Positions 17,334 to 26,969 of a DNA stretch of 64,000 bases are shown here, in pieces (within the stretch, counting starts at the first letter, position 1; the number at the start of each line of letters is the position of its first letter). This DNA comes from DATJPR01 sp963811705 (GTDB taxonomy: Bacteria; Bacteroidota; Ignavibacteria; UBA10030; UBA6906), in assembly GCA_963811705.1 (NCBI GenBank), contig CAWESL010000007.1, forward strand, positions 186,001 through 250,000, read 5' to 3'. The notes below the pieces were generated by a model. That model saw only the letters and a program-made list of their open reading frames with translations, was not told where the DNA came from and did no database searches. The position numbers were made by a program, and so were the translations under genes.

Positions 17334-17912
17334 ATGTTCGACCTCATCCGCGCACATATCGAAAAGCGCGTTCATCTAACGGATGCTGAATTCCGCCAGT
17401 CCACGACATTCCTGGTTCCGAGGAAAGTAAGAAAGCGCCAGTTTCTCCTCGAGGATGGGAATATCTGCAAGCATCTCGCGTTCGTCAACAGCGGTTGCCT
17501 TCGGGCATATTCCGTCGATCACAAGGGTGACGAACACCTGATGCAATTTGCCATCGAAGACTGGTGGATCTCGGAGCTGAACAGCTATCTCTCCGGATCG
17601 CCGGCAACGTACAACATCGATGCAATACAGGATTCCGAAGTCTTGCTGCTGGAAAAGTCCGCAAGGGACCGCCTGCTGGAATCCGTCCCCCGCATGGAGC
17701 GCTTCTTCCGTCTCCTGCAGGAGGCGAACTACATCGCAACGCACAAACGCATTAATGAATCCTTAAGCGCATCCGATGAAGATCGGCATCTCTCATTCCT
17801 CTCTACCGATCCGGCCCTGGCTGAACAGATTCCTCAAACCTCCATCGCGTCATATCTCGGAATCACTCCCCAGTCCCTGAGCAGAATCCGCAAAGAGCTC
17901 TCCCTCAAGTGA
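17334..17912 (+). CDS. Crp/Fnr-family transcriptional regulator
   Basis: A cytoplasmic regulator of about 192 residues with an N-terminal cyclic-nucleotide-binding-type beta-roll (FLLEDGNICKHLAFVNSGCLRAY) and a C-terminal winged helix (IPQTSIASYLGITPQSLSRIRKEL). It matches the Bacteroidota subgroup of Crp-like proteins. No cysteine cluster for an Fe-S centre is present, so it is not an Fnr-type oxygen sensor. An in-frame ATG at 17262 would add 24 residues; 17334 fits the family length better. The stop overlaps the GTG start of the YceI gene, so the two are cotranscribed. Confidence 0.8.
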   Translation: MFDLIRAHIEKRVHLTDAEFRQSTTFLVPRKVRKRQFLLEDGNICKHLAFVNSGCLRAYSVDHKGDEHLMQFAIEDWWISELNSYLSGSPATYNIDAIQDSEVLLLEKSARDRLLESVPRMERFFRLLQEANYIATHKRINESLSASDEDRHLSFLSTDPALAEQIPQTSIASYLGITPQSLSRIRKELSLK

Positions 17913-18496
17913 TAGCGGGGACTTACCATCGGGCAACGTCATTTCTTACCCTACGTGACTGGAACATCGATCCCACTCACTCCGAAGTGAACTTCAAAGT
18001 GAAACATCTCGTGGTCTCCACCGTCACGGGACATTTTGACAGCTTCGAAGCAACAATCGAGTCTTCTCAGGAAGATTTTAGCGATGCGACAATCGCGTTC
18101 GAGGCGAATATCGCGAGCGTCAACACCAAGAATGAGCAGCGCGATGGCCACTTGAAGTCTGCTGATTTCTTCGATGCGGCGAACTATCCGAAGATGTCGT
18201 TTGTGTCCACGTCCGTAAAGAAATTCTCCGAACACGAACTCCGGGTGGTCGGCAATCTGACATTTCGCGGCGTAAAGAGGGAAGTCGCGCTCGATGTGAT
18301 CTACAACAGCATCGTCTCCGGATTTGGGGGCACCACAGTCGCCGGGTTCGAAATCACCGGAAAACTCAACCGGTTTGACTTCAGTCTGCAATGGAACGGC
18401 CTGATAGAGGTTGGTGGCGTCGTGGTGAGCAATGAGGTGAAGCTCGAGATCCTTGCCGAATGTACGAAGGTGATGGGTGCCCAAAAGGCTGCATAG
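17909..18496 (+). CDS. YceI-family protein
   Basis: A 195-residue protein of the YceI lipocalin-like family, which binds polyisoprenoid-type lipids in a beta-barrel. Family signatures are WNIDPTHSEVNFKVKHL, DFFDAANYPKMSFVS and VGNLTFRGVKREVALDV. The GTG start at 17909 overlaps the stop codon of the Crp-type gene, suggesting coupling. No clear signal peptide is visible, so it may be cytoplasmic, as for many Bacteroidota members. The first 17 residues are atypical, so the start is uncertain. Confidence 0.85.
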   Translation: MIAGTYHRATSFLTLRDWNIDPTHSEVNFKVKHLVVSTVTGHFDSFEATIESSQEDFSDATIAFEANIASVNTKNEQRDGHLKSADFFDAANYPKMSFVSTSVKKFSEHELRVVGNLTFRGVKREVALDVIYNSIVSGFGGTTVAGFEITGKLNRFDFSLQWNGLIEVGGVVVSNEVKLEILAECTKVMGAQKAA

Positions 18497-18564
18497 ACTG
18501 CGTAGCGATTTGCAGATGTGTCCCTTCGACGACCAAAATCAAGAACCCATAATTGAGGAATATC

Positions 18565-19134
18565 ATGACGCACAGAAGATGGAATTTCCTTTTCGTTTTT
18601 TCGACCGGCCTGCTTGCGCTCGTGCTTACTGGTTGCAGCGGAACCGAAACGCCCGACGTTCAGGCATTGAGAGAACAATTGAAAGAGCTGGTTGGAGTGA
18701 AGACCCTGATTGACGGACATTTGGTGACATTCGATACACTCGATTACACCGTATTCTCCAATCAGCAGTGGACACGGTTGCATGAAAGCCACTCGCCCGA
18801 TGTAAAGGTCCACTGGCCCGATGGACACATGACCCAAGGGTTAGACCAGCACATAGCCGACCTGAAGGCGCTTTTCGTCTACGCCCCTGACACGAGAATC
18901 AAGGAACATCCGATTCGCTTTGGGTCCGGAAAATTCACTGCAGTGACCGGCGTGTTCGAAGGAACCTTTACCCAACCCAAGCCCATCGGTAATGGCAAGT
19001 TCATTCAACCCACTGGCAAAGCATTCAAGATGCCTATGGCGACGATCGGCATTTGGGAAAACGGCGTGATGGTGGAAGAACATCTGTTCTGGGATAACCA
19101 GACCTATATGAGGCAGATCGGCCTGGCAAAGTAA
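18565..19134 (+). CDS. Lipoprotein with SnoaL-like (NTF2-fold) domain
   Basis: A 189-residue protein starting at ATG 18565, with AGGA upstream. A type II signal peptide ends at the lipobox LTGC near residue 24. The mature part resembles SnoaL/ester-cyclase-like NTF2 domains: WTRLHESHSPDVKVHWPDG, GLDQHIADLKALF, GVFEGTFTQPK. It lies 68 bp after the yceI gene. No catalytic activity can be assigned. Confidence 0.7.
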   Translation: MTHRRWNFLFVFSTGLLALVLTGCSGTETPDVQALREQLKELVGVKTLIDGHLVTFDTLDYTVFSNQQWTRLHESHSPDVKVHWPDGHMTQGLDQHIADLKALFVYAPDTRIKEHPIRFGSGKFTAVTGVFEGTFTQPKPIGNGKFIQPTGKAFKMPMATIGIWENGVMVEEHLFWDNQTYMRQIGLAK

Positions 19135-19519
19135 CACGACTGAATCCTTGGCGGCCCGGACATGATTCTCATGTTCGGGGCCGCGTAGTTCATATTAAGT
19201 CGTACTCATCCGTCGCGGATATGAACGTTCTCGTGATCGCTCAGGCTCCTCGTACCAAGAGAATTTCGTCATCAATAACAGCACTCCTTCGCACCCGCTC
19301 TGATTCGGGAACTCCTAAAGAGCGCCTGCTAGGACCTTCTGTTCTGTTTACGCTTCTCTGGGACGAAGTGTGATTCTCCACTTTGGGGGATACTCGGATC
19401 CCAGACGCGAATAAAGACGACCGACCGGAGAGAGTGCCTACCGTCACCAGAAACACGAAGGCCCGGGGCGACCCGAGCCTTCGTGTCAATATGAAACGAT
19501 GGGGAAAGTTATCTGTGGT
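19135..19519. other. Intergenic region between convergent genes, with two hairpins
   Basis: About 385 bp with no convincing gene. Near 19151-19182 an imperfect GC-rich hairpin (GGCCC...GGGCC) follows the lipoprotein gene. At 19453-19486 a second, stronger hairpin follows the OmpA-like gene on the other strand. Small open frames in the middle have no family resemblance. Confidence 0.55.
19453..19486 (-). terminator. Hairpin downstream of the OmpA-like gene
   Basis: Perfect 10-bp arms ACACGAAGGC and GCCTTCGTGT surround a further GC-rich inner region. It begins 34 bp after the stop codon. On the minus strand it is followed by TTTCTGG, a weak T tract. Confidence 0.5.
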
Positions 19520-20707
19520 CTACTTCAGCACACGGAATTCAATCCGTCTGTTGTTCGCCCGACCTTCAGCGGTAGAATTGTCATCGATGGGATCATCAGA
19601 TCCCTTCCCGGCCACCGTCAGGCGCTTCGTAGATATACCATTCCTTACCAACCACGACTTGACTGCCTGGGCCCGGTGTAAGGAGAGTCTCTGGTTGGTG
19701 ACTGCACTGCCAACATTGTCTGTGTAGCCTACAATCAAGACGTTGACAGCCGGACTGGCAGTAAGTGCGTTGAGTGCTTTTTCGAGAGTAAACTGGGAGT
19801 CACCCGTCAGAGCCGCCTTGCCGGACTCAAAGAAGACGCCTTTCAGGACAACGGTTTTGCCTTTTTCGAGGACCATGAGTGTATCTGCAAGTCGGCGCGC
19901 ATTCTCGTCTGCCAGGCGTCGTACTTCTGCATCGGTCGAATCCTTTATTCGCTGTTTCTCTGCTTCGGCCTGGGCCTTTACTCTCTGCATCTCCGCGTCG
20001 GCCAGACTCTTCACGCGCTTCACTTCTGCATCGGTCGAATCCTGGATCCGCAGCGCTTCGAGTCTGGCGAGCTCTTCTTTTTCGGTTGCGCTGGTACCGA
20101 AATAGATGTTCACGCCCGCTTTTGCGGTGGCATATCCATCAATCTTCCCGGATTTGAGTCCATCGGTGTAGTCGTCCAAGACCCTGTAGCCGGCGTCAAC
20201 AACAAGTGCGACGTTCTTCGACGCATAGATTTCGACGCCAACGCCAACCGGAACATGCAACGAGGTCTTAAACTGGCCATTCGTGACACCGATATTGCCG
20301 CCAGACGTGCGTTTGTAGAACAACGCTCCGACCCCGAGATACAGATAGGGATTGATTTGTTGGTTCGGGGCAAAATGAATCCATCCTATGAATGAGGCTG
20401 GAATCGCCTGTAACTTCAGATAGGTGACCCCGTTCAACGCGGGATCCTGGTTCGATTTGAGTTCTTCATATCCGGTAACAAATCCGGCCGAGAACGCCCG
20501 ACTCATGCCATACTGCAGCACGACTTCCCCTCCCTCACCAATCACCACCTTGTTGTAATCATCGAACCATTTATTGCCGCCGCCGTGGAGCCCAATCATC
20601 CATCGCCCTTTGGTATCCTGTGCGCTCCCCGAGTTCAGGGGAAAAAGGAAAACGGATAGGAGCAGACACGCGGACAGAATCGAATGCGAAAGAGTATGCT
20701 TTATCAT
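19520..20707 (-). CDS. OmpA-family outer-membrane/peptidoglycan-binding protein
   Basis: A 395-residue envelope protein. There is a signal peptide of about 29 residues (LLLSVFLFPLNSGSAQ), an N-terminal beta-barrel-like domain to about residue 185, and a charged alpha-helical linker of near-repeats (DAEVKRVKSLADAEMQRVK) to about 265. The OmpA C-terminal domain follows, with FFESGKAALT, VGYTDNVGSAVTNQRLS and GRANNRRIEF, which binds peptidoglycan. AGGAGG lies 5 nt before ATG 20707. It probably ties the outer membrane to the cell wall. Confidence 0.88.
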   Translation of the reverse strand: MIKHTLSHSILSACLLLSVFLFPLNSGSAQDTKGRWMIGLHGGGNKWFDDYNKVVIGEGGEVVLQYGMSRAFSAGFVTGYEELKSNQDPALNGVTYLKLQAIPASFIGWIHFAPNQQINPYLYLGVGALFYKRTSGGNIGVTNGQFKTSLHVPVGVGVEIYASKNVALVVDAGYRVLDDYTDGLKSGKIDGYATAKAGVNIYFGTSATEKEELARLEALRIQDSTDAEVKRVKSLADAEMQRVKAQAEAEKQRIKDSTDAEVRRLADENARRLADTLMVLEKGKTVVLKGVFFESGKAALTGDSQFTLEKALNALTASPAVNVLIVGYTDNVGSAVTNQRLSLHRAQAVKSWLVRNGISTKRLTVAGKGSDDPIDDNSTAEGRANNRRIEFRVLK

Positions 20708-21129
20708 GTATCCTCCTGAGAGTTATTGGCTCATCGCAAAAAGCGATTTGCGCATGCTATCGTAAACGCAATTGCTATTCCCTGTCTTCTCCTGCAGAAT
20801 GATGACCCCTGTCTCGTTCGCCGGTCATCTCCGCAGGAGACACGGAACCTGGATGTTGAACTCTTCAGAAAGGTAAATGATAACCTGCCGCAATGAAATT
20901 GACTAAAGGAATGAAAGAGTAGCTAATCCCTGTTTAGGGACGAAACGTGGCGCTGGACAGCGATTGGCCCCTTTGCGTACCACTCGATTCAGGCTATTCA
21001 CATTCTGAAGTTTCGGCCACATTCTAACGGCTTCTCGGTTTTGCCGCCAAAACACGTGCATGGCCGAAGATCCGACCATCGGAAGGAGCGGTTTTTCCTG
21101 GAATGCTGGGGTATTCCCCGACTGCGGCT
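20708..21129. other. Intergenic region without recognisable feature
   Basis: About 420 bp between the OmpA-like gene and a small gene on the same strand. It must contain the promoter of the OmpA-like gene. No reading frame, repeat or structured RNA was recognised. Confidence 0.5.
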
Positions 21130-21474
21130 CTAGCTCAAGCTCAACCGTCCGATCCGATGGACATGGACAGGACGCCGCCCCATGCTGTCGGGCGTTGCGA
21201 GGATCATGACGAGAAATTCTTCCGCGACGGCCAGGTCTTCCACGAGTTCCTCAAAACCCTCGACTTGTTGTCCTCCTTCCTTCAGAAATGCGCGCACCCT
21301 CTCGACGGTCCAATACGAGCATTTCACCTCTTCGAAAGAAGCCACCTCACCGTAACTCGCAGGAAAGTAAGCATAGACACCGATCTCACCTGCGCGCTCC
21401 ATTTCGGCGGTCCATGCCGGCCAGAGCCTATCGAAGTTGGCGTAGATTGCTGACAGGAGCGACGCGTATGTCAT
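21130..21474 (-). CDS. Hypothetical protein, 114 residues
   Basis: An acidic soluble protein, ATG 21474 to TAG 21130, without signal peptide or membrane segment. Mostly helical composition is suggested (VERVRAFLKEGGQQVEGFEELVED given in parts: VERVRAFLKEG, FEELVEDLAVAEEFL). No family recognised. Codon use resembles neighbouring genes and the frame is clean, so I consider it real. Confidence 0.5.
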   Translation of the reverse strand: MTYASLLSAIYANFDRLWPAWTAEMERAGEIGVYAYFPASYGEVASFEEVKCSYWTVERVRAFLKEGGQQVEGFEELVEDLAVAEEFLVMILATPDSMGRRPVHVHRIGRLSLS

Positions 21475-21682
21475 AGCAGATCACCATTGTTTCTCAACGG
21501 TCTTCCCCCAGAATGTGCCTTAACGCCAGTGAACTTTTCTTGACTTCCCCCCCTTGTTTTTCCCCGAAATGACTCGCTTATTTGTAGTGCCCACATCGTT
21601 GTCTCGATATCTTTCGTTCTGAGGAGCGCATCCTCGCTTCTTCATCCCAGCTTCACACTTGTTCTCTCCATGAGGATCAACA

Positions 21683-23569
21683 ATGGTTTGGGTGCCTGAT
21701 CGCGTCCTGCGGCTCATTTCCCGGCCCGTCGCAGTCGGCTTCATCGCCGGCTGCCTTCTTTTAATGGTGACAGGGTTCATTTCCTACAGGATGTTCAATG
21801 TCACCTCCCATGACGAATTCGAGGAAACCACAACCGTCGCAATGAGCGCGCGGAATCAGCTCGAGATCGTCCTGATTGAAGGACTCTCTGCGACGCAAAC
21901 TCTCGCGTTGTGCATCGAACAGGGTGTGCTCCCGGCCCGGTTTGACTCCATCGCACCGAAGGTCCTGACGTCCTATCGTTGCATCGATGCCGTAGAGCTT
22001 GCACCCGATGGCATCGTCCAGCAAGTGTACCCCGCCGTTCCAAACCAGCGCGCAATAGGGTTTAACATCCTCACAGACTCCATTCAGAGTCACGAGGCCA
22101 TTCTTGCGATCAGCCACCGCTCCCTCGTCTTTGCGGGACCGTTGAAGCTCGTTCAGAATGGCATCGCGGTCGTCGGTCGACGCCCCGTTTTTTTACCGCG
22201 AGATGGGAAGGATGTCTTCTGGGGATTCTCCGTCGTCATTACAAAGATCTCCACCCTGTTGAAGGCCGCACGGCTCGATGAGTTGGAGCAACATGGCTTT
22301 GAGTATCGCCTCTCCAAGAAAGACCCCGTGTCCGGCACGGAAAACGTCTTCGTCAACGGCGATCTTGTCCTGCACGATCCTGTCACGGAGGCCGTCCAGG
22401 TTCTGGATGCGGAGTGGATCCTCGCCGTCGCTCCCCGCGGTGGCTGGAAGGCGGCTGACAAGACGATGCCGGTCCTTCTTATCAGCGGACTGTTGTCCCT
22501 GCTCGGAGGGTTCTTTGCCTGGTACAAGGCACGTCAACCGGAGATGTTGACAAACTTGGTCGAGGCCCGGACCGCAGAACTCCGCGAAAGTGAGAACCGG
22601 TTCCGATCGCTGATCGAGGAAGCGCCGCTGGCGATCATCATGCTCCGCGGGACGACCATCATCTACGCGAACCCGACCATGAAGGAGATGATCGGGCTTC
22701 GGTCGTCTGAGTCCCTCGTAAACACGTCGTTCACAGAGCTCCTTTCCCCCGAGAGCGCCGGCCTTGTTGCCGAACACCTCACGCTGCTCCCAACGCATCA
22801 GACGCCCTCCCCCAGCATCGGACTCGTGGCCCTCCGCAAAGACGGTACGCCCGTTCCGATTCTGTTGAACAGCCGGACCGTAACACTCACCGACGGCCCC
22901 GCCGAGTTGGCGTTCATCGCAGATATCACCGAGCGCCATCGCGCGGAACAGGAGATGCAGAGTTCCCTGCAGGAGAAAGAACTGCTTCTCAAGGAGATCC
23001 ATCACAGGGTAAAGAATAACCTGCAGGTGATCTCCAGTCTTCTGAGCATGCAGGCACGGCTCGTGGAGGATGCGACCGCCCGCGGGACGTACATGGACAG
23101 CATGCGCCGCATTCGATCCATGGCGATGGTCCACGAAAAGTTGTATCGCTCGAAAAACCTTTCGCAAATCGACTTCGGCGAATACCTGAGGTCCATTGCT
23201 GAGGAGGTCCGCCATTCGATTGGCAAGGAGGGAACGTTGTTGCGGGTTGACGCCGAGCCCGTCATGCTGGGGGTTGACGCGGCCGTCCCCTGCGGACTGA
23301 TCGCCAACGAATTAATCTCCAATGCCTTCAAGCATGCGTTTGCCGACAAGCAATCGGGGCTCGTGGTCGCATCGTTCCGCCGGCTCACCGATGCCACGCT
23401 GGAATTGAAAGTCGAAGACGACGGGATCGGTTTCCCTGCCGGTGCAGACATTTTCAATATGCCCTCCCTCGGAATGAGCATCGTCACATCCCTGACCGAG
23501 CAGATTCAGGGGACAATTACGCTCTCCAGGGAAAGCGGAACGCGGTTTACCATCACCTTCGCAGGGTGA
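21683..23569 (+). CDS. Membrane sensor histidine kinase (CHASE-like sensor, PAS, HisKA_2)
   Basis: A 628-residue orphan kinase. Membrane segment 1 is about residues 12-33; an extracytoplasmic region to about 255 resembles CHASE domains (MSARNQLEIVLIEGLSATQ); membrane segment 2 is about 260-280 (VLLISGLLSLLGGFFAWY). A PAS domain spans about 305-420, then a HisKA_2 dimerisation domain with LLKEIHHRVKNNLQVISSL holding the phospho-accepting His. The ATPase domain has ANELISNAFKHAF (N box) and EDDGIGFP (G1). No response regulator gene is adjacent. The signal is unknown. Confidence 0.88.
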   Translation: MVWVPDRVLRLISRPVAVGFIAGCLLLMVTGFISYRMFNVTSHDEFEETTTVAMSARNQLEIVLIEGLSATQTLALCIEQGVLPARFDSIAPKVLTSYRCIDAVELAPDGIVQQVYPAVPNQRAIGFNILTDSIQSHEAILAISHRSLVFAGPLKLVQNGIAVVGRRPVFLPRDGKDVFWGFSVVITKISTLLKAARLDELEQHGFEYRLSKKDPVSGTENVFVNGDLVLHDPVTEAVQVLDAEWILAVAPRGGWKAADKTMPVLLISGLLSLLGGFFAWYKARQPEMLTNLVEARTAELRESENRFRSLIEEAPLAIIMLRGTTIIYANPTMKEMIGLRSSESLVNTSFTELLSPESAGLVAEHLTLLPTHQTPSPSIGLVALRKDGTPVPILLNSRTVTLTDGPAELAFIADITERHRAEQEMQSSLQEKELLLKEIHHRVKNNLQVISSLLSMQARLVEDATARGTYMDSMRRIRSMAMVHEKLYRSKNLSQIDFGEYLRSIAEEVRHSIGKEGTLLRVDAEPVMLGVDAAVPCGLIANELISNAFKHAFADKQSGLVVASFRRLTDATLELKVEDDGIGFPAGADIFNMPSLGMSIVTSLTEQIQGTITLSRESGTRFTITFAG

Positions 23570-23650
23570 TCTCCGCTGGGTGACATCGTATCAAGGGTCT
23601 CCATATTCTCAATCGGAACGCGACGGCAAGGAAAGGGCCCTGCACGACGC

Positions 23651-23976
23651 TCACCGGACAATGGCCCCGAGATGTTCGATCAACGTCACAGCGTCCGGGA
23701 GATTGAAGACGGCATTCTTAATATTGTTGTTCATCGGGTTGATGCTATATCCGCGGCACTCCCGAAACTCCACGCCCATCAACGACTGAACACACTCGCC
23801 CCGAACCTCGCGCCGGAAAAGTCCGCTGAGGAGAAATCACAGTTCTCAAAAGTGCACGAGTCGAACTCCTTCGCTTCAAAATGACCCTTGACACCGTTCA
23901 CTTTGGAGAACGTCGTGTGATGATACTCACATTCATCAAGAGAGTCCACGCAGGGGATCTTCTGTGTGTCGGTCAT
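23651..23976 (-). pseudogene. Broken pentapeptide-repeat protein
   Basis: The first 65 codons, from ATG 23976 to TGA 23779, read as the N-terminus of a pentapeptide-repeat protein (FDSCTFENCDFSSADFSGARF). Beyond the stop, a shifted frame continues with LMGVEFRECRGYSINPM and KNAVFNLPDAVTLIEHLG to a stop at 23651. This matches the usual C-terminus of the same family (SIDP...A.F.LP...LL). The gene has therefore a frameshift near 23785 and, at about 108 codons, an internal loss compared with the usual length near 200. No function is expected. Confidence 0.65.
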
Positions 23977-24162
23977 CGTCGTGAGTCTTTCGCTGGCACT
24001 TCCTGAATAAGGTACCTTCTGTCATGAGGATAGTCAAGGCAGGAAGCTCGGGTCCTCCCGGCCAGTTGTATTTCGCCAGAGGTTCTCGTACGTTTGGTCG
24101 TTCGAACTGCTCCGGAACCGCCGGGCAATCCTTCTGGTATTGACATCGCGTCGCTGACTCCC

Positions 24163-25176
24163 ATGGAACAAAAGATACGCTGGGGCATCCTTGGTACCGG
24201 ATGGATCGCAGAGAAAATGGCCGTGGCTCTTTCGACGGTCAACGATGCGGCATTGGTGGCGATCGGTTCCCGGTCCTCTGCGAAGGCGAGGGAATTTGCC
24301 CGTCGGTACCACATCGAGAGCGCTTACGGATCGTACGAGGATCTCGCAGCCGATCCGGCCATCGATGTCGTCTACATCGCTACCCCGCACCCGTATCACT
24401 GTGCAAACACACTGCTGTGCGTGCGGAACGGCAAAGCGGTCTTGTGTGAAAAGCCGTTCGCGATGAACGAGACCGAGGTGCGGCAAATGATTTCCACCGC
24501 ACGCGAACACGGAGTCTTTCTGATGGAAGCCTTCTGGACACGTTTCCTGTCCTCTGTGGGAAAGACCCTTGATCTCGTCGCATCGGGGGCTCTGGGCCGG
24601 GTTCGCTACATTCAGTCCGACTTCGGCGTTTTTCGGCCGTTTGACCCGTATCATCGCGCATTCAACAAAGAACTTGGCGGCGGCTCCCTGCTTGATATTG
24701 GTATCTATCCCGTCTTCCTCACACTGCTCCTCTGGGGAGAACCGGACCAGATCGTCTGTGTCCCCCATATCGGGTCCACCGGCGTCGACGAGAGTCTTGC
24801 CCTCACGTTCAAGTACAACGATGGGAGGATCGCCAACCTCTTTTCCAGTTTCATCGTCGACTCGACAGTGGAGACGCACATCTGTGGGACCGAAGGAAGG
24901 TTGAAACTCAACCGCATGTGGTTCTGTCCTGTTCCCATAGTCCTCACGCGGGGCGACAGTCCGCCGGAAACGATGACGTTCGATTACGTCGGGAACGGTT
25001 ATAATTACGAAGCGGAGGAGGTCGTACGTTGTCTTGGTGCGGGGAAAACCGAAAGCGACATCCTGCCACTTGATTTCAGCATTCGCCTCATCACGCTTCT
25101 TGACAGAATCAGGAAGGATATCGGGTTGGTCTACGAGGCTGATCTCCATCGTCAACCATCAAAGAATCGACTATGA
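24163..25176 (+). CDS. Gfo/Idh/MocA-family oxidoreductase
   Basis: A 337-residue cytoplasmic NAD(P)-dependent sugar oxidoreductase. ATG 24163 is chosen because the Rossmann motif WGILGTGWIAEKM follows within ten residues; the open stretch before it is not protein-like. Other motifs are CEKPFAMNE (catalytic Lys of EKP) and GGGSLLDIGIYPV. It resembles trans-1,2-dihydrobenzene-1,2-diol dehydrogenase-like members acting on sugars. Its stop overlaps the start of the GPH symporter by 4 nt, and a fucosidase follows, so it probably works in deoxysugar or glycoside catabolism. Confidence 0.85.
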   Translation: MEQKIRWGILGTGWIAEKMAVALSTVNDAALVAIGSRSSAKAREFARRYHIESAYGSYEDLAADPAIDVVYIATPHPYHCANTLLCVRNGKAVLCEKPFAMNETEVRQMISTAREHGVFLMEAFWTRFLSSVGKTLDLVASGALGRVRYIQSDFGVFRPFDPYHRAFNKELGGGSLLDIGIYPVFLTLLLWGEPDQIVCVPHIGSTGVDESLALTFKYNDGRIANLFSSFIVDSTVETHICGTEGRLKLNRMWFCPVPIVLTRGDSPPETMTFDYVGNGYNYEAEEVVRCLGAGKTESDILPLDFSIRLITLLDRIRKDIGLVYEADLHRQPSKNRL

Positions 25177-26969
25177 CACAAGGATTGCCGGCGTTGAAAC
25201 TCAGTGAGAAGATCGGCTATGGTTTCGGCGACGCCGCCTCGTCGATGTTCTGGAAGCTCTTCGGGATGTACCTGATCTTCTTCTACACCGATATCTTCGG
25301 CATTCCGGCGGCCGTCGTCGGGACGATGCTGCTGATCACCCGCATCGGCGATGCCGCGTTTGACCCGCTTGTCGGGATTCTTGGGGACCGCACCAACACG
25401 CGCTGGGGTAAATTCAGGCCCTATCTCCTCTGGATGGCGGTACCCATTGGCATTATCGTGGTGTTTACCTTCACGACGCCCGACATGAGCGTCGGCGGCA
25501 AGATCGTCTATGCGTATGTCACCTACTCCCTGATGATGATCTTCTATTCCTTGATCAATGTGCCGTATGCTTCCCTGATGGGCGTCATGACCGACGACGG
25601 AAAACAGAGAACAACCCTCGCAACCTATCGCTTTATTTTCGCCTTTGGCGGAAGCTTCCTGGTCCTGGGCATGTTCCAACCCCTCTTTGATGGATTCGGA
25701 ACCAGGACGTTCAACGAGTTCACTTCTCCGAAGACGGTCGAACTGCAGGACTCTCTCTCAAGGACCTCTCAAAGGATCATGGTGTGGGATGGGAAGACGC
25801 CGGATGCCGCTCTGACAAATCCGATTGATTCGCTCCTGTTCATCACGGCAAAAGTGAATGCGAACACCAAAGCAGAGTTCAGCCTTGGCGTCTACGACAT
25901 CAGAACCAACATGTATCAGTGGTTTGATTTTGCAGAGGGGAAGGATACGTTGGGTCTGCTGCGGTCGGGCGCTACGTGTGACCTGAAGATGAAACTGGAT
26001 CAATTCGCTTCGCGCGTGAGCCTGGCAGACCTGGGCGATCTCCGGTTCGCAAGCAAGAATCTGGATGAGCGATCCATCTCCATCAGGAACATCGCGTTGA
26101 AGGAGATCGATTATCGCTCCGGGACGCAGAAGGCAGTTATCGTCATCGCCATCCTGGCAGTTATCTTCTTCGTCCTTACGTTCTCTCTGACACGGGAAAG
26201 GATCACCCCGACTGTGGTCAAGTCTTCTCTGAAGGACGACCTGAAAGACCTTGGCAAGAATGGCCCCTGGTTCATTCTCCTCGGGGCCGGCATTTCGACG
26301 ATCTTCTTCAACACCATCCGTGATGGTGCCGCGGTGTACTATTTCCTGTACTATTTCAAGGGAATGAGCAACATCGAATTCAGTTCGTCCATGATTCTGG
26401 CCATCAGCACCATCTATCTCCTCCTGGGGCAGGCCGCCAACATTGTGGGCGTCGTCCTTGCCAAGCCGGTGTCCGACAAGATCGGCAAGAAATACACCTT
26501 CCTGATTGCCATGGTGAATGCCGCAATCCTGAGCGTCATTTTCTTCTTCCTGGACAGGACCGACATCACGCTGATCTTCGTGTTTCAATTCCTCATCAGT
26601 GTCCATGCCGGGATCATCTTCCCTCTCGTCTGGTCGATGTATGCCGATACGGCAGACTATTCCGAATGGAAGAACGGCCGACGGGCGACAGGGTTGGTCT
26701 TCTCTGCGGCCTCCATGTCGCAGAAATTCGGGGCGTCCATAGGGATCGCGCTGGTGGGATGGATTCTCGCGATCTATGGCTATCAGGCGAACGTGGAACA
26801 GACCGAGGCAACGCAAAACGGCATCCGCATGATGCTCAGCATCTATCCGGCTCTCGGGGCGTTGCTCGCCGCGGGATTTATGTTCATTTACCCGCTGACG
26901 GAGTCTGCCCTAGAGAAGATCAGTCATGAGCTGACCGTCTTCCGCTCGACCGGGAAGAAGCCCGGCTGA
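25173..26969 (+). CDS. GPH-family (MelB/XynP-like) sugar:cation symporter with periplasmic insertion
   Basis: A 598-residue inner-membrane transporter of the glycoside-pentoside-hexuronide family. The N-terminus KIGYGFGDAASSMFW and the motif DAAFDPLVGILGDRTNTRWG (residues 67-86) are typical. Unlike ordinary members near 450-480 residues, it has about 140 extra residues between membrane segments 5 and 6 (about residues 173-315). These contain no hydrophobic helix and have beta-rich stretches. The topology places the insertion outside the cytoplasmic membrane, possibly a ligand-binding domain. It is coupled to the upstream oxidoreductase by a 4-nt overlap. Confidence 0.85.
   Translation: MTQGLPALKLSEKIGYGFGDAASSMFWKLFGMYLIFFYTDIFGIPAAVVGTMLLITRIGDAAFDPLVGILGDRTNTRWGKFRPYLLWMAVPIGIIVVFTFTTPDMSVGGKIVYAYVTYSLMMIFYSLINVPYASLMGVMTDDGKQRTTLATYRFIFAFGGSFLVLGMFQPLFDGFGTRTFNEFTSPKTVELQDSLSRTSQRIMVWDGKTPDAALTNPIDSLLFITAKVNANTKAEFSLGVYDIRTNMYQWFDFAEGKDTLGLLRSGATCDLKMKLDQFASRVSLADLGDLRFASKNLDERSISIRNIALKEIDYRSGTQKAVIVIAILAVIFFVLTFSLTRERITPTVVKSSLKDDLKDLGKNGPWFILLGAGISTIFFNTIRDGAAVYYFLYYFKGMSNIEFSSSMILAISTIYLLLGQAANIVGVVLAKPVSDKIGKKYTFLIAMVNAAILSVIFFFLDRTDITLIFVFQFLISVHAGIIFPLVWSMYADTADYSEWKNGRRATGLVFSAASMSQKFGASIGIALVGWILAIYGYQANVEQTEATQNGIRMMLSIYPALGALLAAGFMFIYPLTESALEKISHELTVFRSTGKKPG

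Noticed and set aside
25758..26816. Open frame of 352 codons on the - strand inside the symporter gene
   Set aside because: It is a shadow of the transporter code; its composition is rich in Arg, His and Gln, with no hydrophobic or domain pattern.
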